From: Paenactinomyces guangxiensis
GTDB lineage: Bacteria > Bacillota > Bacilli > Thermoactinomycetales > Thermoactinomycetaceae
Direction of reading: 5' to 3'
DNA: 64,000 bases
NCBI RefSeq assembly: GCF_016055185.1
Contig: NZ_JAECVR010000002.1
Span: 124,001-188,000 of the forward strand
Position 1 is the stretch's first letter. Each line of letters starts with the position of its first letter. Below are positions 28,409 to 37,983 of the stretch, piece by piece. The notes under the pieces are model-generated. The model searched no databases and was not told the DNA's origin. It saw only the letters and a program-made list of their open reading frames with translations. Position numbers and translations under genes: made by a program.

Positions 28409-28492
28409 AAATTTAACAATTACCATACTAGTATGATTAGAGTATTAATTATACAAGTATATCTGATTACCGATTGTGAGGTGAAAGACATA

Positions 28493-29167
28493 TTGACATT
28501 TAAAACACGCATCAACGGTTCAACAAGGGATTTTATCTACCAAACACTTAGAGAACAGATTATTAATTTAGAGCTAAAGCCGGGAACAAAGATTTCAGAG
28601 AAGGAAATCGCGGAGAAGTTTAAAGTAAGCCGTACGCCGGTACGCGAATCGTTTCTTAAGTTGGCACAAGAAGAGTTGCTGGAAATCTATCCGCAAAGCG
28701 GAACAATCATATCTCGGATCGATTTGGATCATGTAGAAGAGGCAAGATTTACCAGAGAGATGATTGAACGCGGGATTGTAAGAATAGCTTGTGGCGAATT
28801 TCCGGAAGAATTGCTGTTTCAGCTGGAATCGAATATCACCATGCAAGAGTTATGTGTTGAGAAAGGGAATCATCAGCGATTGTTTGAGCTGGATGAGGAG
28901 TTTCACAAAACTTTGTTTTATGGATGTAAAAAAAACCGAACCTGGGAAATGATTCGGCAGATGAATTGCCATTTCGACCGGATCCGCATGCTTCGATTAG
29001 CTTCCAACACAGATTGGAGGGTAGTGATTTCACAGCATAAAGAAATCTTTGATTTAATCATAAAGAAAGATCCGGATAAGGCAGAAAAAGCAATGATGAA
29101 CCATTTGAAACTAGTCATTCTGGAGAAGGAAGAATTGCAGATTCGCTATCCGGATTATTTCAAATGA
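28493..29167 (+). CDS. GntR-family regulator with FCD domain
   Basis: 224-residue DNA-binding regulator of the FadR subgroup. The winged helix covers residues about 10-75 with SEKEIAEKFKVSRTPVRESF as the recognition region, and an all-helical FCD ligand domain follows. FCD regulators often sense sugar acids and bind metal through Asp/His; FDLDEEFHKTLF fits that region. GAGGTGA at 28479-28485 lies 7-8 nt before TTG 28493. It probably controls the glucuronate genes here, as UxuR does in Geobacillus hemicellulose clusters; the ligand is inferred. Confidence 0.88.
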   Translation: MTFKTRINGSTRDFIYQTLREQIINLELKPGTKISEKEIAEKFKVSRTPVRESFLKLAQEELLEIYPQSGTIISRIDLDHVEEARFTREMIERGIVRIACGEFPEELLFQLESNITMQELCVEKGNHQRLFELDEEFHKTLFYGCKKNRTWEMIRQMNCHFDRIRMLRLASNTDWRVVISQHKEIFDLIIKKDPDKAEKAMMNHLKLVILEKEELQIRYPDYFK

Positions 29168-29309
29168 ACGGAGTAGATAAAAGGACGAAGCAGCAGTAAT
29201 TATCTTTGAGTTAACGAAACGCGATTGAATCAAAAAAACCTGAAAGCGGGAATTCCGGTTTATGTATGGAATAGAAGATCTGTTTAAACCGGTCTTTCGA
29301 CTCTTGATA

Positions 29310-29325
29310 TGTAAGCGCTGTTACA
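29310..29325 (+). promoter_or_regulatory. palindromic operator-like site
   Basis: TGTAAGCGCTGTTACA has inverted ends TGTAA/TTACA and resembles a cre box interrupted by 2 bp. It lies about 135 bp before the next gene. It could be an operator for the GntR protein or CcpA. Confidence 0.35.
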
Positions 29326-29458
29326 CGGACTGTGGCTATGGTCGGATGGCCCATTGATGGTTTTAATGAACCTGACAAGAGTATATGAATCGAAAAACTG
29401 TTACTTTTACTCATTGATAATCTGTTCAACCGTAAAGATAGAAATGGAGGACCAATCC

Positions 29459-30613
29459 ATGATCAATATTGCCATTGTTGGTACCGGTGCCATTGCAAGA
29501 TCGCATATTGAAGGGTATCTTGCATTCCCCGAAAGGTGCAAAATCGTTGCGTTAGTGGATATCTATCCACAGAAGGCTGCTGAAACGGGTAAAAAGTTTA
29601 AATTAAATGCCGAGATCTTCAGTGATTACAGGGATCTGTTGGATCGTCCCGATATTCATGCGGTTTCTATCTGTACACCTCCTTATGTGCATGCTCCCAT
29701 TTCGATTGATTTTCTCAAAGCGGGCAAACATGTTTTAGTTGAAAAACCAATGGCCTCTTCATTAAAAGAATGCGATGAAATGTTGGAAGCAGCTGCAACA
29801 AGCAATAAGCTTCTTTCGGTGGTTGCCCAAAATCGGTTTAGAACCCCGGTCATGAAGTTAAAACATGTCCTGGATACCGGATTGATCGGTAAAATTGCAC
29901 ACGCTCAAGTAGATTCATTCTGGTGGCGCGGTTATAGCTACTATGATCTATGGTGGCGCGGAACATGGGAAAAAGAAGGGGGCGGCTGTACGCTCAATCA
30001 CGCCGTTCACCACATTGACATGCTTCAATGGATGATGGGCATGCCATCCGAAGTGTCGGCCATGATGAGCAATACGTTACACGATAATGCTGAGGTTGAG
30101 GATTTATCCATTGCTATCTTCCGTTATGAAAATGGAAGCTTATCCCAAATTACAAGTTCTGTTGTTCATCATGGGGAGAATCAACAATTAATTTTCCAGG
30201 GAGAAAAAGCCAGAGTGTCTGTTCCGTGGAAAGTTAAGTCCTCCAAGTCGAAGGAAAATGGTTTTCCACTGGAAAATCCAGAACTAGAGCGGGAAATTCA
30301 AACGATTTATGATCAGTTCCCTGAAGTAGTCTATGAAGGTCATCAAGGACAAATCGATGATTTCCTTACAGCGGTTAAACGCGGGACCAGCTTACTGATT
30401 GACGGGGTTCAGGGAAGGCGGACACTTGAGCTCATTACGGCAATATATAAATCGGCAAGTCTTGGACAAACCGTGAAGCTGCCTTTGGCAAAGGATGATC
30501 CATTCTATACAAGAGAAGGAATATTGGCCAACGTACAGCATTTCTATGAAAAGAAAAACAGCATTGAGAATTTTAAAGACAATGTAATTACCACTGGCGG
30601 AAAATATGAATAA
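29459..30613 (+). CDS. Gfo/Idh/MocA-family NAD(P)-dependent oxidoreductase
   Basis: 384-residue oxidoreductase. The Rossmann motif GTGAIARSHIEGY is near residue 8 and the EKPMASS motif, whose Lys is catalytic in the family, is near 96. The GGGCTLNHAVHHID segment contains the catalytic-region His. Family members oxidise sugars or inositols at C1 or C3. Given a Weimberg-type lower pathway further along, it could be the pentose dehydrogenase that makes aldonate; a role in uronate metabolism is equally open. TGGAGGA precedes ATG 29459. Confidence 0.85.
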   Translation: MINIAIVGTGAIARSHIEGYLAFPERCKIVALVDIYPQKAAETGKKFKLNAEIFSDYRDLLDRPDIHAVSICTPPYVHAPISIDFLKAGKHVLVEKPMASSLKECDEMLEAAATSNKLLSVVAQNRFRTPVMKLKHVLDTGLIGKIAHAQVDSFWWRGYSYYDLWWRGTWEKEGGGCTLNHAVHHIDMLQWMMGMPSEVSAMMSNTLHDNAEVEDLSIAIFRYENGSLSQITSSVVHHGENQQLIFQGEKARVSVPWKVKSSKSKENGFPLENPELEREIQTIYDQFPEVVYEGHQGQIDDFLTAVKRGTSLLIDGVQGRRTLELITAIYKSASLGQTVKLPLAKDDPFYTREGILANVQHFYEKKNSIENFKDNVITTGGKYE

Positions 30614-30689
30614 GCCACTTATGCCCTAACTATGAATAATATTCCCATCATTCAATTAAACAATATCCTTTTTACGGGGAGGATTCGTA

Positions 30690-31850
30690 ATGAAAAAAGG
30701 GCTAGGAATACTTTTAAGTCTCGCATTGACGGTTGGAATACTGTTAACTGGATGCAGCAGTGATGGAGCAGGAAGCGGCTCTCCTCAGAAAATCACGGTT
30801 TACACCGTTGCTGGAGGGGATGAATACTACAAAGATGTGCTGGTTCCCATGTTTGAAAAAGCAATGAAAGGAAAGTACAAGGTCGAATACGGGCGATCGA
30901 CACCTCAGGAGCTGATTAACAAAATAAAGGCCCAGGGAAAGAACGGCAACATCGATGTCGTTATATCGGGGGTAGACGCATTGCCTATAGGCATGAAGCA
31001 GGGGCTCTGGGAGCAGATTCTGCCGAAGTACGGCAAAGAACTTCATGCTGATGAATTGAATGAATTGTCTCAGGCATATGTCAAAAAATTCGATGGGTAT
31101 GGCATCCCAAACAAAACCGGTCCAGCGGGTCCCGTCCTTGCCTACAACAAGGATAAAGTGAAGCAGCCTCCAAAAACTTATGAAGAATTGAAACAGTGGG
31201 TGAAAAAACATCCTAAGAAATTTATGTATGCAGCCGTTCCGTCCAGTGGACCGTCCCGCGCATTCTTCTTTGGACTCGCGCAAAGCATGGGAGAAGATTA
31301 TAACAAAGTAGAAAGTTTGAATAAGACATGGAGCTATTTAGAGGAGATTGGCCAAAACATTGATCTCTATCCTTCAAAAACATCTGATTCTTTCAACTAT
31401 CTGTATGACGGAACAGTGGATATAATCCCGCACTCACCTTTATGGGCTGCCATGCTGAAAGCGACCGGAACTTTACCTCCGAATATTGGTCTTATTAAGT
31501 TAACCGACGCGAAAACAGTTGTAGATTCACATTTCTATGTGATGCCTAAGGACCTTCCGGAAGATCGAAAAAAGGCCGCATTGGAATTCATTGGTTTCGC
31601 TTTATCAAAAGAGGCTCAGGCACAGCAATTGGCGACCGGAGCGATCCCATCCAACAAAAATGCGACGCCGGACCTCATTCTGCCTCAATACAAAGATGAT
31701 TATAAAAAAATCATAGACAGTGTGATTCCGGAATTTAAAGATGGTGACATGATGATCATCCCGAAAGGAGATGGCGTGCTGTTCCCAGATCCGGATCCAA
31801 TGAACCAAATCTATAAGACATGGGAAGAAAAAATCCAGTCGAAAAAGTAA
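30690..31850 (+). CDS. ABC importer substrate-binding lipoprotein, PotD/AfuA type
   Basis: 386-residue lipoprotein. Signal peptide with lipobox LLTGC, Cys near residue 22. The mature protein is a spermidine/iron-type periplasmic-binding fold of about 360 residues (starts ITVYTVAGGDEYYKDVL). It works with the ATPase and two permeases that follow. In this locus the ligand is more likely a sugar acid than a polyamine, but nothing in the sequence proves it. Confidence 0.9.
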   Translation: MKKGLGILLSLALTVGILLTGCSSDGAGSGSPQKITVYTVAGGDEYYKDVLVPMFEKAMKGKYKVEYGRSTPQELINKIKAQGKNGNIDVVISGVDALPIGMKQGLWEQILPKYGKELHADELNELSQAYVKKFDGYGIPNKTGPAGPVLAYNKDKVKQPPKTYEELKQWVKKHPKKFMYAAVPSSGPSRAFFFGLAQSMGEDYNKVESLNKTWSYLEEIGQNIDLYPSKTSDSFNYLYDGTVDIIPHSPLWAAMLKATGTLPPNIGLIKLTDAKTVVDSHFYVMPKDLPEDRKKAALEFIGFALSKEAQAQQLATGAIPSNKNATPDLILPQYKDDYKKIIDSVIPEFKDGDMMIIPKGDGVLFPDPDPMNQIYKTWEEKIQSKK

Positions 31851-31861
31851 GCGGTTTCCTT

Positions 31862-31891
31862 AATCTCGGCCTTGTGCGCAAGGTCGAGATT
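31862..31891 (+). promoter_or_regulatory. intergenic hairpin between binding protein and ATPase genes
   Basis: A 13-bp stem AATCTCGGCCTTG / CAAGGTCGAGATT with one G-T pair and a TGCG loop, without a T run. Hairpins at this place often protect the binding-protein mRNA or limit read-through into the ATPase gene. Confidence 0.7.
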
Positions 31892-31913
31892 CATATACAA
31901 GAGGAGGGATAAA

Positions 31914-33017
31914 ATGGAACAAGCTGTAACGTATAAGGAAAAAGCGACAAGCACAAGTGTACAAATGAAGGACCTTGTTAAAAAATTCGGTAATATAACA
32001 GCGGTTTCATCGGTCAACATAGATGTTGACAGCGGCGAATTCATGACCCTGCTCGGACCCAGCGGATGCGGCAAAACAACCATTCTCTCGATGATATTGG
32101 GAATTCTGGAACCGACCTCCGGATCCATCTCTTTTGATGGGCAAGTCATCAGCCAGACCCCTATGAATAAGAGAGATGTAGGAATGGTTTTTCAGAATTA
32201 TGCCTTATTTCCACATATGACGGTCGCACAAAATGTTGCTTTTGGACTGGATATGAGAAAGGTGCCAAAAGAAGAAAAGGAACGAAGAGTAAAGCAAGTT
32301 CTGGAAATGGTACAGCTCAGTGATTTGGCCGCCCGCTTTCCCAAGGAACTTAGCGGAGGGCAGCAGCAACGGGTTGCCCTTGCAAGGGCTCTGGTCATTC
32401 GGCCGAAGGTGCTGCTGTTGGATGAGCCGTTAAGTAACCTGGACGCAAAATTGCGCAAAGAGATGCGGATTCAATTGAAAAGGCTGCATGAGGAAGTAGG
32501 AATTACCACCATCTACGTTACCCATGACCTGGAGGAAGCCCTTTCCTTATCCACTAAAGTGGCGGTGATGTCTAAGGGGATTGTCCGGCAGATCGGATCA
32601 CCGCAAGAAATTTTCTTGCAGCCAAAAAATCATTTTGTGGCCAATTTCGTCGGATATGGAAACTTTATCCACGGAAAATTAAAAAAAGAAATAGACAAAT
32701 ATTTTGTATTTGAAGCAGATAAGGGATTCACATTGCGGGTGAGAAAAAATGGACATCATCGTGTGGGTGACTCTGTCATTCTCACGATTAAACCGGAAAA
32801 TGTAAAAATTGTGGGCGAAAAAGAAGAAGGGGCCAACTGCATTAAAGGCAAAGTTCTGATCAGCGATTATGTCGGCAGTACGACTAGTTATGAGATCCTT
32901 TCAGAAAAAGGGGATATCTTGAAAGTCAATGTTCTGGGATTAGAGCCTCTTCCGCAAAATCATACCATTAATCTTTACCTTGCCCCCGAAAGCTTACTCA
33001 TTTTGGATAAGGAGTGA
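31914..33017 (+). CDS. ABC importer ATPase, PotA/UgpC type
   Basis: 367-residue ATPase. Walker A is GPSGCGKTT (near 47), signature LSGGQQQR (near 144), Walker B LLLDEPLSNLD and the switch His in VTHDLEEA. The C-terminal TOBE domain of about 110 residues is present. GAGGAGGG precedes ATG 31914. It powers the adjacent permeases; it could also serve the ATPase-less importer upstream, but TOBE types usually match their own permeases. Confidence 0.93.
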   Translation: MEQAVTYKEKATSTSVQMKDLVKKFGNITAVSSVNIDVDSGEFMTLLGPSGCGKTTILSMILGILEPTSGSISFDGQVISQTPMNKRDVGMVFQNYALFPHMTVAQNVAFGLDMRKVPKEEKERRVKQVLEMVQLSDLAARFPKELSGGQQQRVALARALVIRPKVLLLDEPLSNLDAKLRKEMRIQLKRLHEEVGITTIYVTHDLEEALSLSTKVAVMSKGIVRQIGSPQEIFLQPKNHFVANFVGYGNFIHGKLKKEIDKYFVFEADKGFTLRVRKNGHHRVGDSVILTIKPENVKIVGEKEEGANCIKGKVLISDYVGSTTSYEILSEKGDILKVNVLGLEPLPQNHTINLYLAPESLLILDKE

Positions 33018-33021
33018 AAAG

Positions 33022-33885
33022 ATGAACCAGCAGCCGACAACCAAAAAAACAGATTTTCTTCTTTTACTGCCAGCGTTGCTTCCCATACTGATTCTATTCT
33101 TATACCCGCTTCTGAAAGGAGTGTTACTAACGTTTCAGCCTCAAGGGGGAACTGGTTTTACCCTGGAAAACTATATCCAGTTTTTTGCGAAGCCCCAATA
33201 TTATCAAACGATATATAAAACGTTATACCTTGTTGTCCCCGCCGCATTTTTGGAGTTGTTTGTTGCTTTTGCGATTGCTTATTTTATTCGGGGAAAGAGG
33301 AAAGGCAAGAGCCTTATAGCAGGATTAGCCATATTTCCTCTCACATTGGGATCACTGATCGTAGATATGGGGATCATCTCCTTTTTTAAGCCTGCGGGAT
33401 GGTTTAATCAATTGTTTCTGGGTTTAGGAATCATAGATGAGCCGTTGAAGCTTGTGTACAACTATTGGGGTGCGTTTATTGCCCTGTTTATACTTGGTGT
33501 CGCTTTCATTACTTCGAACTTTGTCGGAATGATGGATTCCATTGATCCCAATTTGGAGCAAGCTGCCCGCTCCCTTGGAGCCAGCGAATGGACAACGTTT
33601 CGGCGCGTGTTCTTTCCGTTGATCCGTTCCAATGTGTTAACCGTATTTGCCTTGAATCTCATTATGCAGATCGGGGTATACACATCCGCCGTCATCGTCG
33701 GGAATCCTGCGTCAGAAACACGCACATTTGCGGTGGTCGCCTTTGAGGAAGCCATGCGCAATTTTAACTATAACATGTCCAATACGGTTGCGATGATCAT
33801 GGCGATCACTCAAATCGTCTGTCTTGCAATCGTTTTCTGGATTCGCAAGCGCGGATATGTCGGGTCCGCATCGACATTTAAATAA
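33022..33885 (+). CDS. ABC importer permease, PotB type
   Basis: 287-residue membrane protein with about six helices. The EAA loop is EQAARSLGASEWTTFRRVFF near residue 180. It starts 4 bp after the ATPase stop, with AAGGAG overlapping its end. Forms the channel with the next gene. Confidence 0.9.
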   Translation: MNQQPTTKKTDFLLLLPALLPILILFLYPLLKGVLLTFQPQGGTGFTLENYIQFFAKPQYYQTIYKTLYLVVPAAFLELFVAFAIAYFIRGKRKGKSLIAGLAIFPLTLGSLIVDMGIISFFKPAGWFNQLFLGLGIIDEPLKLVYNYWGAFIALFILGVAFITSNFVGMMDSIDPNLEQAARSLGASEWTTFRRVFFPLIRSNVLTVFALNLIMQIGVYTSAVIVGNPASETRTFAVVAFEEAMRNFNYNMSNTVAMIMAITQIVCLAIVFWIRKRGYVGSASTFK

Positions 33886-33905
33886 GAACAGAGGAGGGAT
33901 TTCAT

Positions 33906-34784
33906 TTGCATACGGAAACAACCATGCCCAAACAGGTTGAAGCGGATAATTCAAATCAATCACATGGAATATGGAATTTTCTAAAATACCTCAGAGCCAT
34001 TCCATTTTGGATCATTATTGTATGTTTCATCACGCTGGTCATAGGCATGACAGTGGCTGTCTTTTTTAACGCCTTTGCTAAAGCGTGGAATGGTACGATT
34101 CTTCCCGACGGATATACGCTGCAATGGTTTAAGCAAGCCTGGGTTTCCTATGAAATAGGTAATTACTATCAAATTACTTTAGAGATCGTTTTTTCTGCGA
34201 CAGTGATATCCCTTGTTTTAAGTTTACCTACTGCTTATATTTTAGCTCGCAGGGACTTTCCCTATAAGAACTTGCTCATCGGCTTTTTCCAAATGCCCTT
34301 TACTTTGCCCGAACTGGTGTATGCCATACCGATTACTTCTATATTTTACTCCATCGGATTGGCGGAGACGATGCCAGGTCTCATTCTCGTCAATTTGATC
34401 ATAGGGATTCCCTTCTCGGTTTTTATCTTGATTCCATTCATCGAATCATTGGATCAGCGTTTGGAATGGGCGGCCCAATCTCTGGGAGCCAGCAAATTTA
34501 AGATGTTAACGAGAATTATTATCCCTCAGCTGATCCCTGGGATAACCGCTTCGGCGATTAACATTTTTATCCGTATGTTTAGTAACTTTACGATTATCTT
34601 ATTGATTTCCGGTCCAGAAAAACAAACCCTTCCCGTCATGGTGTTTAGTGTGCTTAGTAGTTCGGGTTCACAGCCTCCTCAGATGTTAAATTCATTAGCG
34701 CTTAGTTTGATGTTCCCATTACTTTTCTTTGCTTTTTTCAGCCTTTGGTTCTCTTCTTACACTCAACGCCGGTTAGGAAAATAA
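33906..34784 (+). CDS. ABC importer permease, PotC type
   Basis: 292-residue membrane protein, six or so helices. The EAA loop is EWAAQSLGASKFKMLTRIII near residue 190. GGAGGG precedes the TTG start at 33906. It completes the binding protein-ATPase-permease-permease set. Confidence 0.9.
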   Translation: MHTETTMPKQVEADNSNQSHGIWNFLKYLRAIPFWIIIVCFITLVIGMTVAVFFNAFAKAWNGTILPDGYTLQWFKQAWVSYEIGNYYQITLEIVFSATVISLVLSLPTAYILARRDFPYKNLLIGFFQMPFTLPELVYAIPITSIFYSIGLAETMPGLILVNLIIGIPFSVFILIPFIESLDQRLEWAAQSLGASKFKMLTRIIIPQLIPGITASAINIFIRMFSNFTIILLISGPEKQTLPVMVFSVLSSSGSQPPQMLNSLALSLMFPLLFFAFFSLWFSSYTQRRLGK

Positions 34785-34957
34785 TGTTCCAGGAAAAAGA
34801 TATTTTGCTGGTAACAGCTCTACAACCAGTAAGATTTCGGATATAAGTTTGTCGTTGTTCATATTCAGCAGCAGGAAGATAACGTAAAAAAGATAGTTCT
34901 CTTATGTTTGGATTTATGATTAGAATACTGAACTATTCGCAAAGTGGGGTGGCGACA

Positions 34958-36034
34958 TTGTCAAACAAAGATGGGATGAATTATGCTCCAAAAGGGAAAC
35001 CAAATCCTGTTGTAAAAGAAGGGGATTTTCTTTTTGCGGCTATCGGATTGGATCACGGGCATATCTACGGTATGTGCAATGGTCTGATTGAAGCGGGTGC
35101 AACACCTAAGTGGGTTTATGATCCCGATCCTAAAAAGGTTGACGAGTTTTGTAAAAGATATCCAAATGTCCTGGCTGCAACTTCAGAAGATGACATTTTG
35201 CAGGATCCATCTGTTCAATTAGTAGCCAGTGCAAAAATCCCTTCTCAGAGATGCGATTTAGGGTTGAAAGTATTGGATCACGGAAAGCATTATTTCTCCG
35301 ACAAACCTCCGTTTACCACCCTGGAACAACTGGAGGCGGCCCGTAAAAAAACAGCGGAAACAGGATTAAAATGGGCGGTTTATTATAGTGAGCGCTTACA
35401 TGTGGAAAGCGCTGTGTTTGCGGGTCAATTGATTAAGGAAGGGGCAATCGGGCGAGTCGTACATGTGATTGGAACAGGTCCGCACCGCAGCAATGTGAAA
35501 AGCAGACCTGAATGGTTCTTCCAAAAAGAGCATTATGGCGGAATCCTGTGCGATATCGGGAGTCATCAGATTGAACAATTCCTGTACTATGCGAACGCGA
35601 AAGATGCCAAGGTCCTTCATAGTAAAGTGGGCAACTATAAACACAAAGACTATCCCGGACTGGAGGATTTCGGTGATGCCACTTTACTTGCGGATAATGG
35701 AGCAACCCATTATTTTCGGGTAGACTGGCTGACCCCTGACGGGCTGGGGACATGGGGGGATGGAAGAGTTCTGATCCTGGGAACGGATGGTTACATCGAA
35801 GTGAGAAAATACATTGATATTGCCCGTGATCAGAATGGCGATCACCTGTATTTGGTTAATCATCAAGGAGAGAAACATTATGTATTGAGCGGCCAGGTTG
35901 GATTCCCGTATTTTGGGGAGCTCATCCTGGATATCTTGAACGGCACGGAGAATGCAATGACACAGGAACATGTGTTTAAAGCGGCCGAACTGTGTCTCAT
36001 TGCTCAGAAACAAGCTATCCGTGTTGAAGAATAA
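34958..36034 (+). CDS. Gfo/Idh/MocA-family oxidoreductase
   Basis: 358-residue oxidoreductase of the same superfamily as the gene at 29459, but only distantly related. The N-terminal dinucleotide fold starts FLFAAIGLDHGHIYGM and the catalytic-Lys motif is SDKPP rather than EKP. The start is uncertain: TTG 34958 and GTG 34949 both follow a G-rich site, and an ATG at 34904 lacks one. It is grouped with a VOC protein and uxaC, so it may act on a uronic or aldonic acid derivative. Substrate unknown. Confidence 0.78.
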   Translation: MSNKDGMNYAPKGKPNPVVKEGDFLFAAIGLDHGHIYGMCNGLIEAGATPKWVYDPDPKKVDEFCKRYPNVLAATSEDDILQDPSVQLVASAKIPSQRCDLGLKVLDHGKHYFSDKPPFTTLEQLEAARKKTAETGLKWAVYYSERLHVESAVFAGQLIKEGAIGRVVHVIGTGPHRSNVKSRPEWFFQKEHYGGILCDIGSHQIEQFLYYANAKDAKVLHSKVGNYKHKDYPGLEDFGDATLLADNGATHYFRVDWLTPDGLGTWGDGRVLILGTDGYIEVRKYIDIARDQNGDHLYLVNHQGEKHYVLSGQVGFPYFGELILDILNGTENAMTQEHVFKAAELCLIAQKQAIRVEE

Positions 36035-36051
36035 GAGAAGGGGTGGACATT

Positions 36052-36456
36052 TTGATCAGATCCGTGGGGCTCCACCATGTAAGTTTATCTGTATCAGACC
36101 TGGAAAAAGCCAAAGACTTTTACGGAAGAATTTTGGGTCTAAAAGAAATTGAGCGTCCTCCTTTTGATTTCCCCGGAGCATGGTACAGTATAGGAACGCA
36201 ACAGATCCATCTCATCGTTCACCCAGCTTCGGAAACCATTCGCCGCAATGAAAAGATTGATACGAAAGAAGGGCATGTTGCCTTAAGGATAAAGGATTAT
36301 GATGAAGCACTCTCGTGGCTTCGTAAGCAAGGGGTGAAGGTCTTGGAAAAACCGGATAGCAAAAGTGGCTTTGCCCAGATTTTCTGTTGTGATCCCGATG
36401 GTAATATAGTTGAGTTAAATGTGGATAGGCAGGACTATATTTCCAAAAAGAACTGA
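36052..36456 (+). CDS. VOC-superfamily (glyoxalase/dioxygenase fold) protein
   Basis: 134-residue protein with two beta-alpha-beta-beta-beta modules. HHVSLSVSDLEKAKDFYGRI is the family's typical start; a His (in IHLIVHP) and a Glu in GNIVELN complete the probable metal site. AGAAGGGG precedes TTG 36052; GTG 36043 is possible. Related proteins are glyoxalases, epimerases and lactonase-like enzymes. Its position between an oxidoreductase and uxaC suggests a step in sugar-acid breakdown. Confidence 0.78.
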   Translation: MIRSVGLHHVSLSVSDLEKAKDFYGRILGLKEIERPPFDFPGAWYSIGTQQIHLIVHPASETIRRNEKIDTKEGHVALRIKDYDEALSWLRKQGVKVLEKPDSKSGFAQIFCCDPDGNIVELNVDRQDYISKKN

Positions 36457-36528
36457 TTGTGTCTATTCATTGAGAGATTCTTTGTGGTGGCTTGAGTACT
36501 GAAAAATAAAAGAGAGGGTGCTCTTTCA

Positions 36529-37932
36529 TTGATAACTTTTATTCATGAGGATTTTTTATTAAATAATGAAACAGCAAAAGTGCTTTACCACGAATATGCC
36601 AAGCAGCTGCCGATTATTGACTACCATTGTCATTTAAACCCGCAAGAAATCGCCGAAAATAAACAATTCCGCAATCTGACGGAGATTTGGCTGAACGGCG
36701 ATCATTACAAGTGGAGAGCCATGCGAAGCTTTGGGATCGACGAAAAATTTATCACAGGAGACAGCGATGACTGGGAGCGGTTTCGTAATTGGGCTAAAAC
36801 AGTCCCCTATTGCTTGGGAAACCCTTTATACCACTGGACACATTTGGAATTAAAGCGATATTTTGATGTCGATATTTTGCTTAATGAGGATACCAGCAAG
36901 GAAATCTGGGAGCACTGCAATAAGTTGCTGCAACAAGAAAACTATCGTTCGCAAAAAATTATTGAAAGATCAAATGTAGAAGTGGTTAGCACAACGGATG
37001 AACCTGTTGACGATCTAGCCTATCATCAGCTGATCCGAAAAAATGAAAAGGTTAAAACAAAAGTTTTACCTGCTTTTCGGCCAGATATGGCACTTGAAAT
37101 TAACCAGCCGACATTTCAGGAGTTCATCAAAAAATTGTCTGAAGCAGCGGGTTGTGAAATAACTACCTTCGAGAAATTCTTGGAAGCACTTGAGAAACGG
37201 ATTCATTATTTTCATGATGCAGGATGCCGGATCTCAGATCATGGAATTGAATATCTGCCATATGAAGAATGCTCGTATAAGGAAGCGTCAGCCATTTTTA
37301 TAAAAGGAAAAAATGGTGAACCTGTTTCGAAACTGGAAGAAGACAAGTATAAAACGTTTACTTTGCTGTTCCTGGGGAAATTATATCATTCTTTAGATTG
37401 GGTCATGCAATTGCATATCGGGGCGATCAGAAACAATAGCAAGAGGTGGTTTAAGCAGTTAGGACCGAATACCGGTTACGATTCCATAAGAGATTTTGAG
37501 TTAGCCAAGCCGCTTAATCAATTTTTAAACGCTTTAGATGAACAAGATCAATTGCCAAAAACCATCCTTTATAACTTGAATCCAATCCATAATTATGTCG
37601 TTGCTTCTGCTTGCGGCAATTTTCAAACCAATGGAGGAAGAGGGAAAGTGCAATTTGGGGCCGGCTGGTGGTTTAACGATCAGAAAGATGGAATGCTCAA
37701 ACAGATGACAGACCTGGCAAATGTAGGCCTGCTCAGCACTTTTGTCGGCATGGTGACCGATTCAAGAAGTTTCCTTTCCTATACCAGACATGAATATTTT
37801 AGGAGGATTTTATGTGATCTCATAGGGAGATGGGTTGAACTTGGGGAAGTGCCAAGGGATTATAAGTTGCTTGGAGAATTGGTTCAGAACATTTGTTACT
37901 ACAATGCCAAAAATTATTTTGAAATTAATTAA
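36529..37932 (+). CDS. uxaC: uronate isomerase (glucuronate isomerase)
   Basis: 467-residue enzyme converting D-glucuronate to D-fructuronate (and galacturonate to tagaturonate), first step of cytoplasmic glucuronate catabolism. The metal-binding DYHCHLNP motif lies near residue 28, and ITEIWL...GDHYKWRAMR follows, both diagnostic. Length matches the family (465-475). The start is TTG 36529 with AGAGAGGG upstream. It works with the uxuB and uxuA genes downstream and receives glucuronate from the GH67 enzyme encoded next. Confidence 0.95.
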   Translation: MITFIHEDFLLNNETAKVLYHEYAKQLPIIDYHCHLNPQEIAENKQFRNLTEIWLNGDHYKWRAMRSFGIDEKFITGDSDDWERFRNWAKTVPYCLGNPLYHWTHLELKRYFDVDILLNEDTSKEIWEHCNKLLQQENYRSQKIIERSNVEVVSTTDEPVDDLAYHQLIRKNEKVKTKVLPAFRPDMALEINQPTFQEFIKKLSEAAGCEITTFEKFLEALEKRIHYFHDAGCRISDHGIEYLPYEECSYKEASAIFIKGKNGEPVSKLEEDKYKTFTLLFLGKLYHSLDWVMQLHIGAIRNNSKRWFKQLGPNTGYDSIRDFELAKPLNQFLNALDEQDQLPKTILYNLNPIHNYVVASACGNFQTNGGRGKVQFGAGWWFNDQKDGMLKQMTDLANVGLLSTFVGMVTDSRSFLSYTRHEYFRRILCDLIGRWVELGEVPRDYKLLGELVQNICYYNAKNYFEIN

Positions 37933-37983
37933 GTTATAACTGATATTATTGCAGAGATGTTGAGGATGAGAGGGGAAATTTCA

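Larger units (their letters stand above)
28017..28477. other. intergenic region with IS terminus, terminator and regulator promoter
   Basis: About 460 bp. It holds the solo inverted-repeat terminus, a terminator hairpin at about 28162-28196, and the promoter of the GntR gene. A 77-residue open frame on the minus strand (28060-28293) has no ribosome binding site and is not called. Confidence 0.6.

Noticed and set aside
29211-29429. Minus-strand frame between the GntR gene and the first Gfo/Idh/MocA gene
   Set aside because: No ribosome binding site and no recognisable domain; might be a decayed fragment, but too weak to call.
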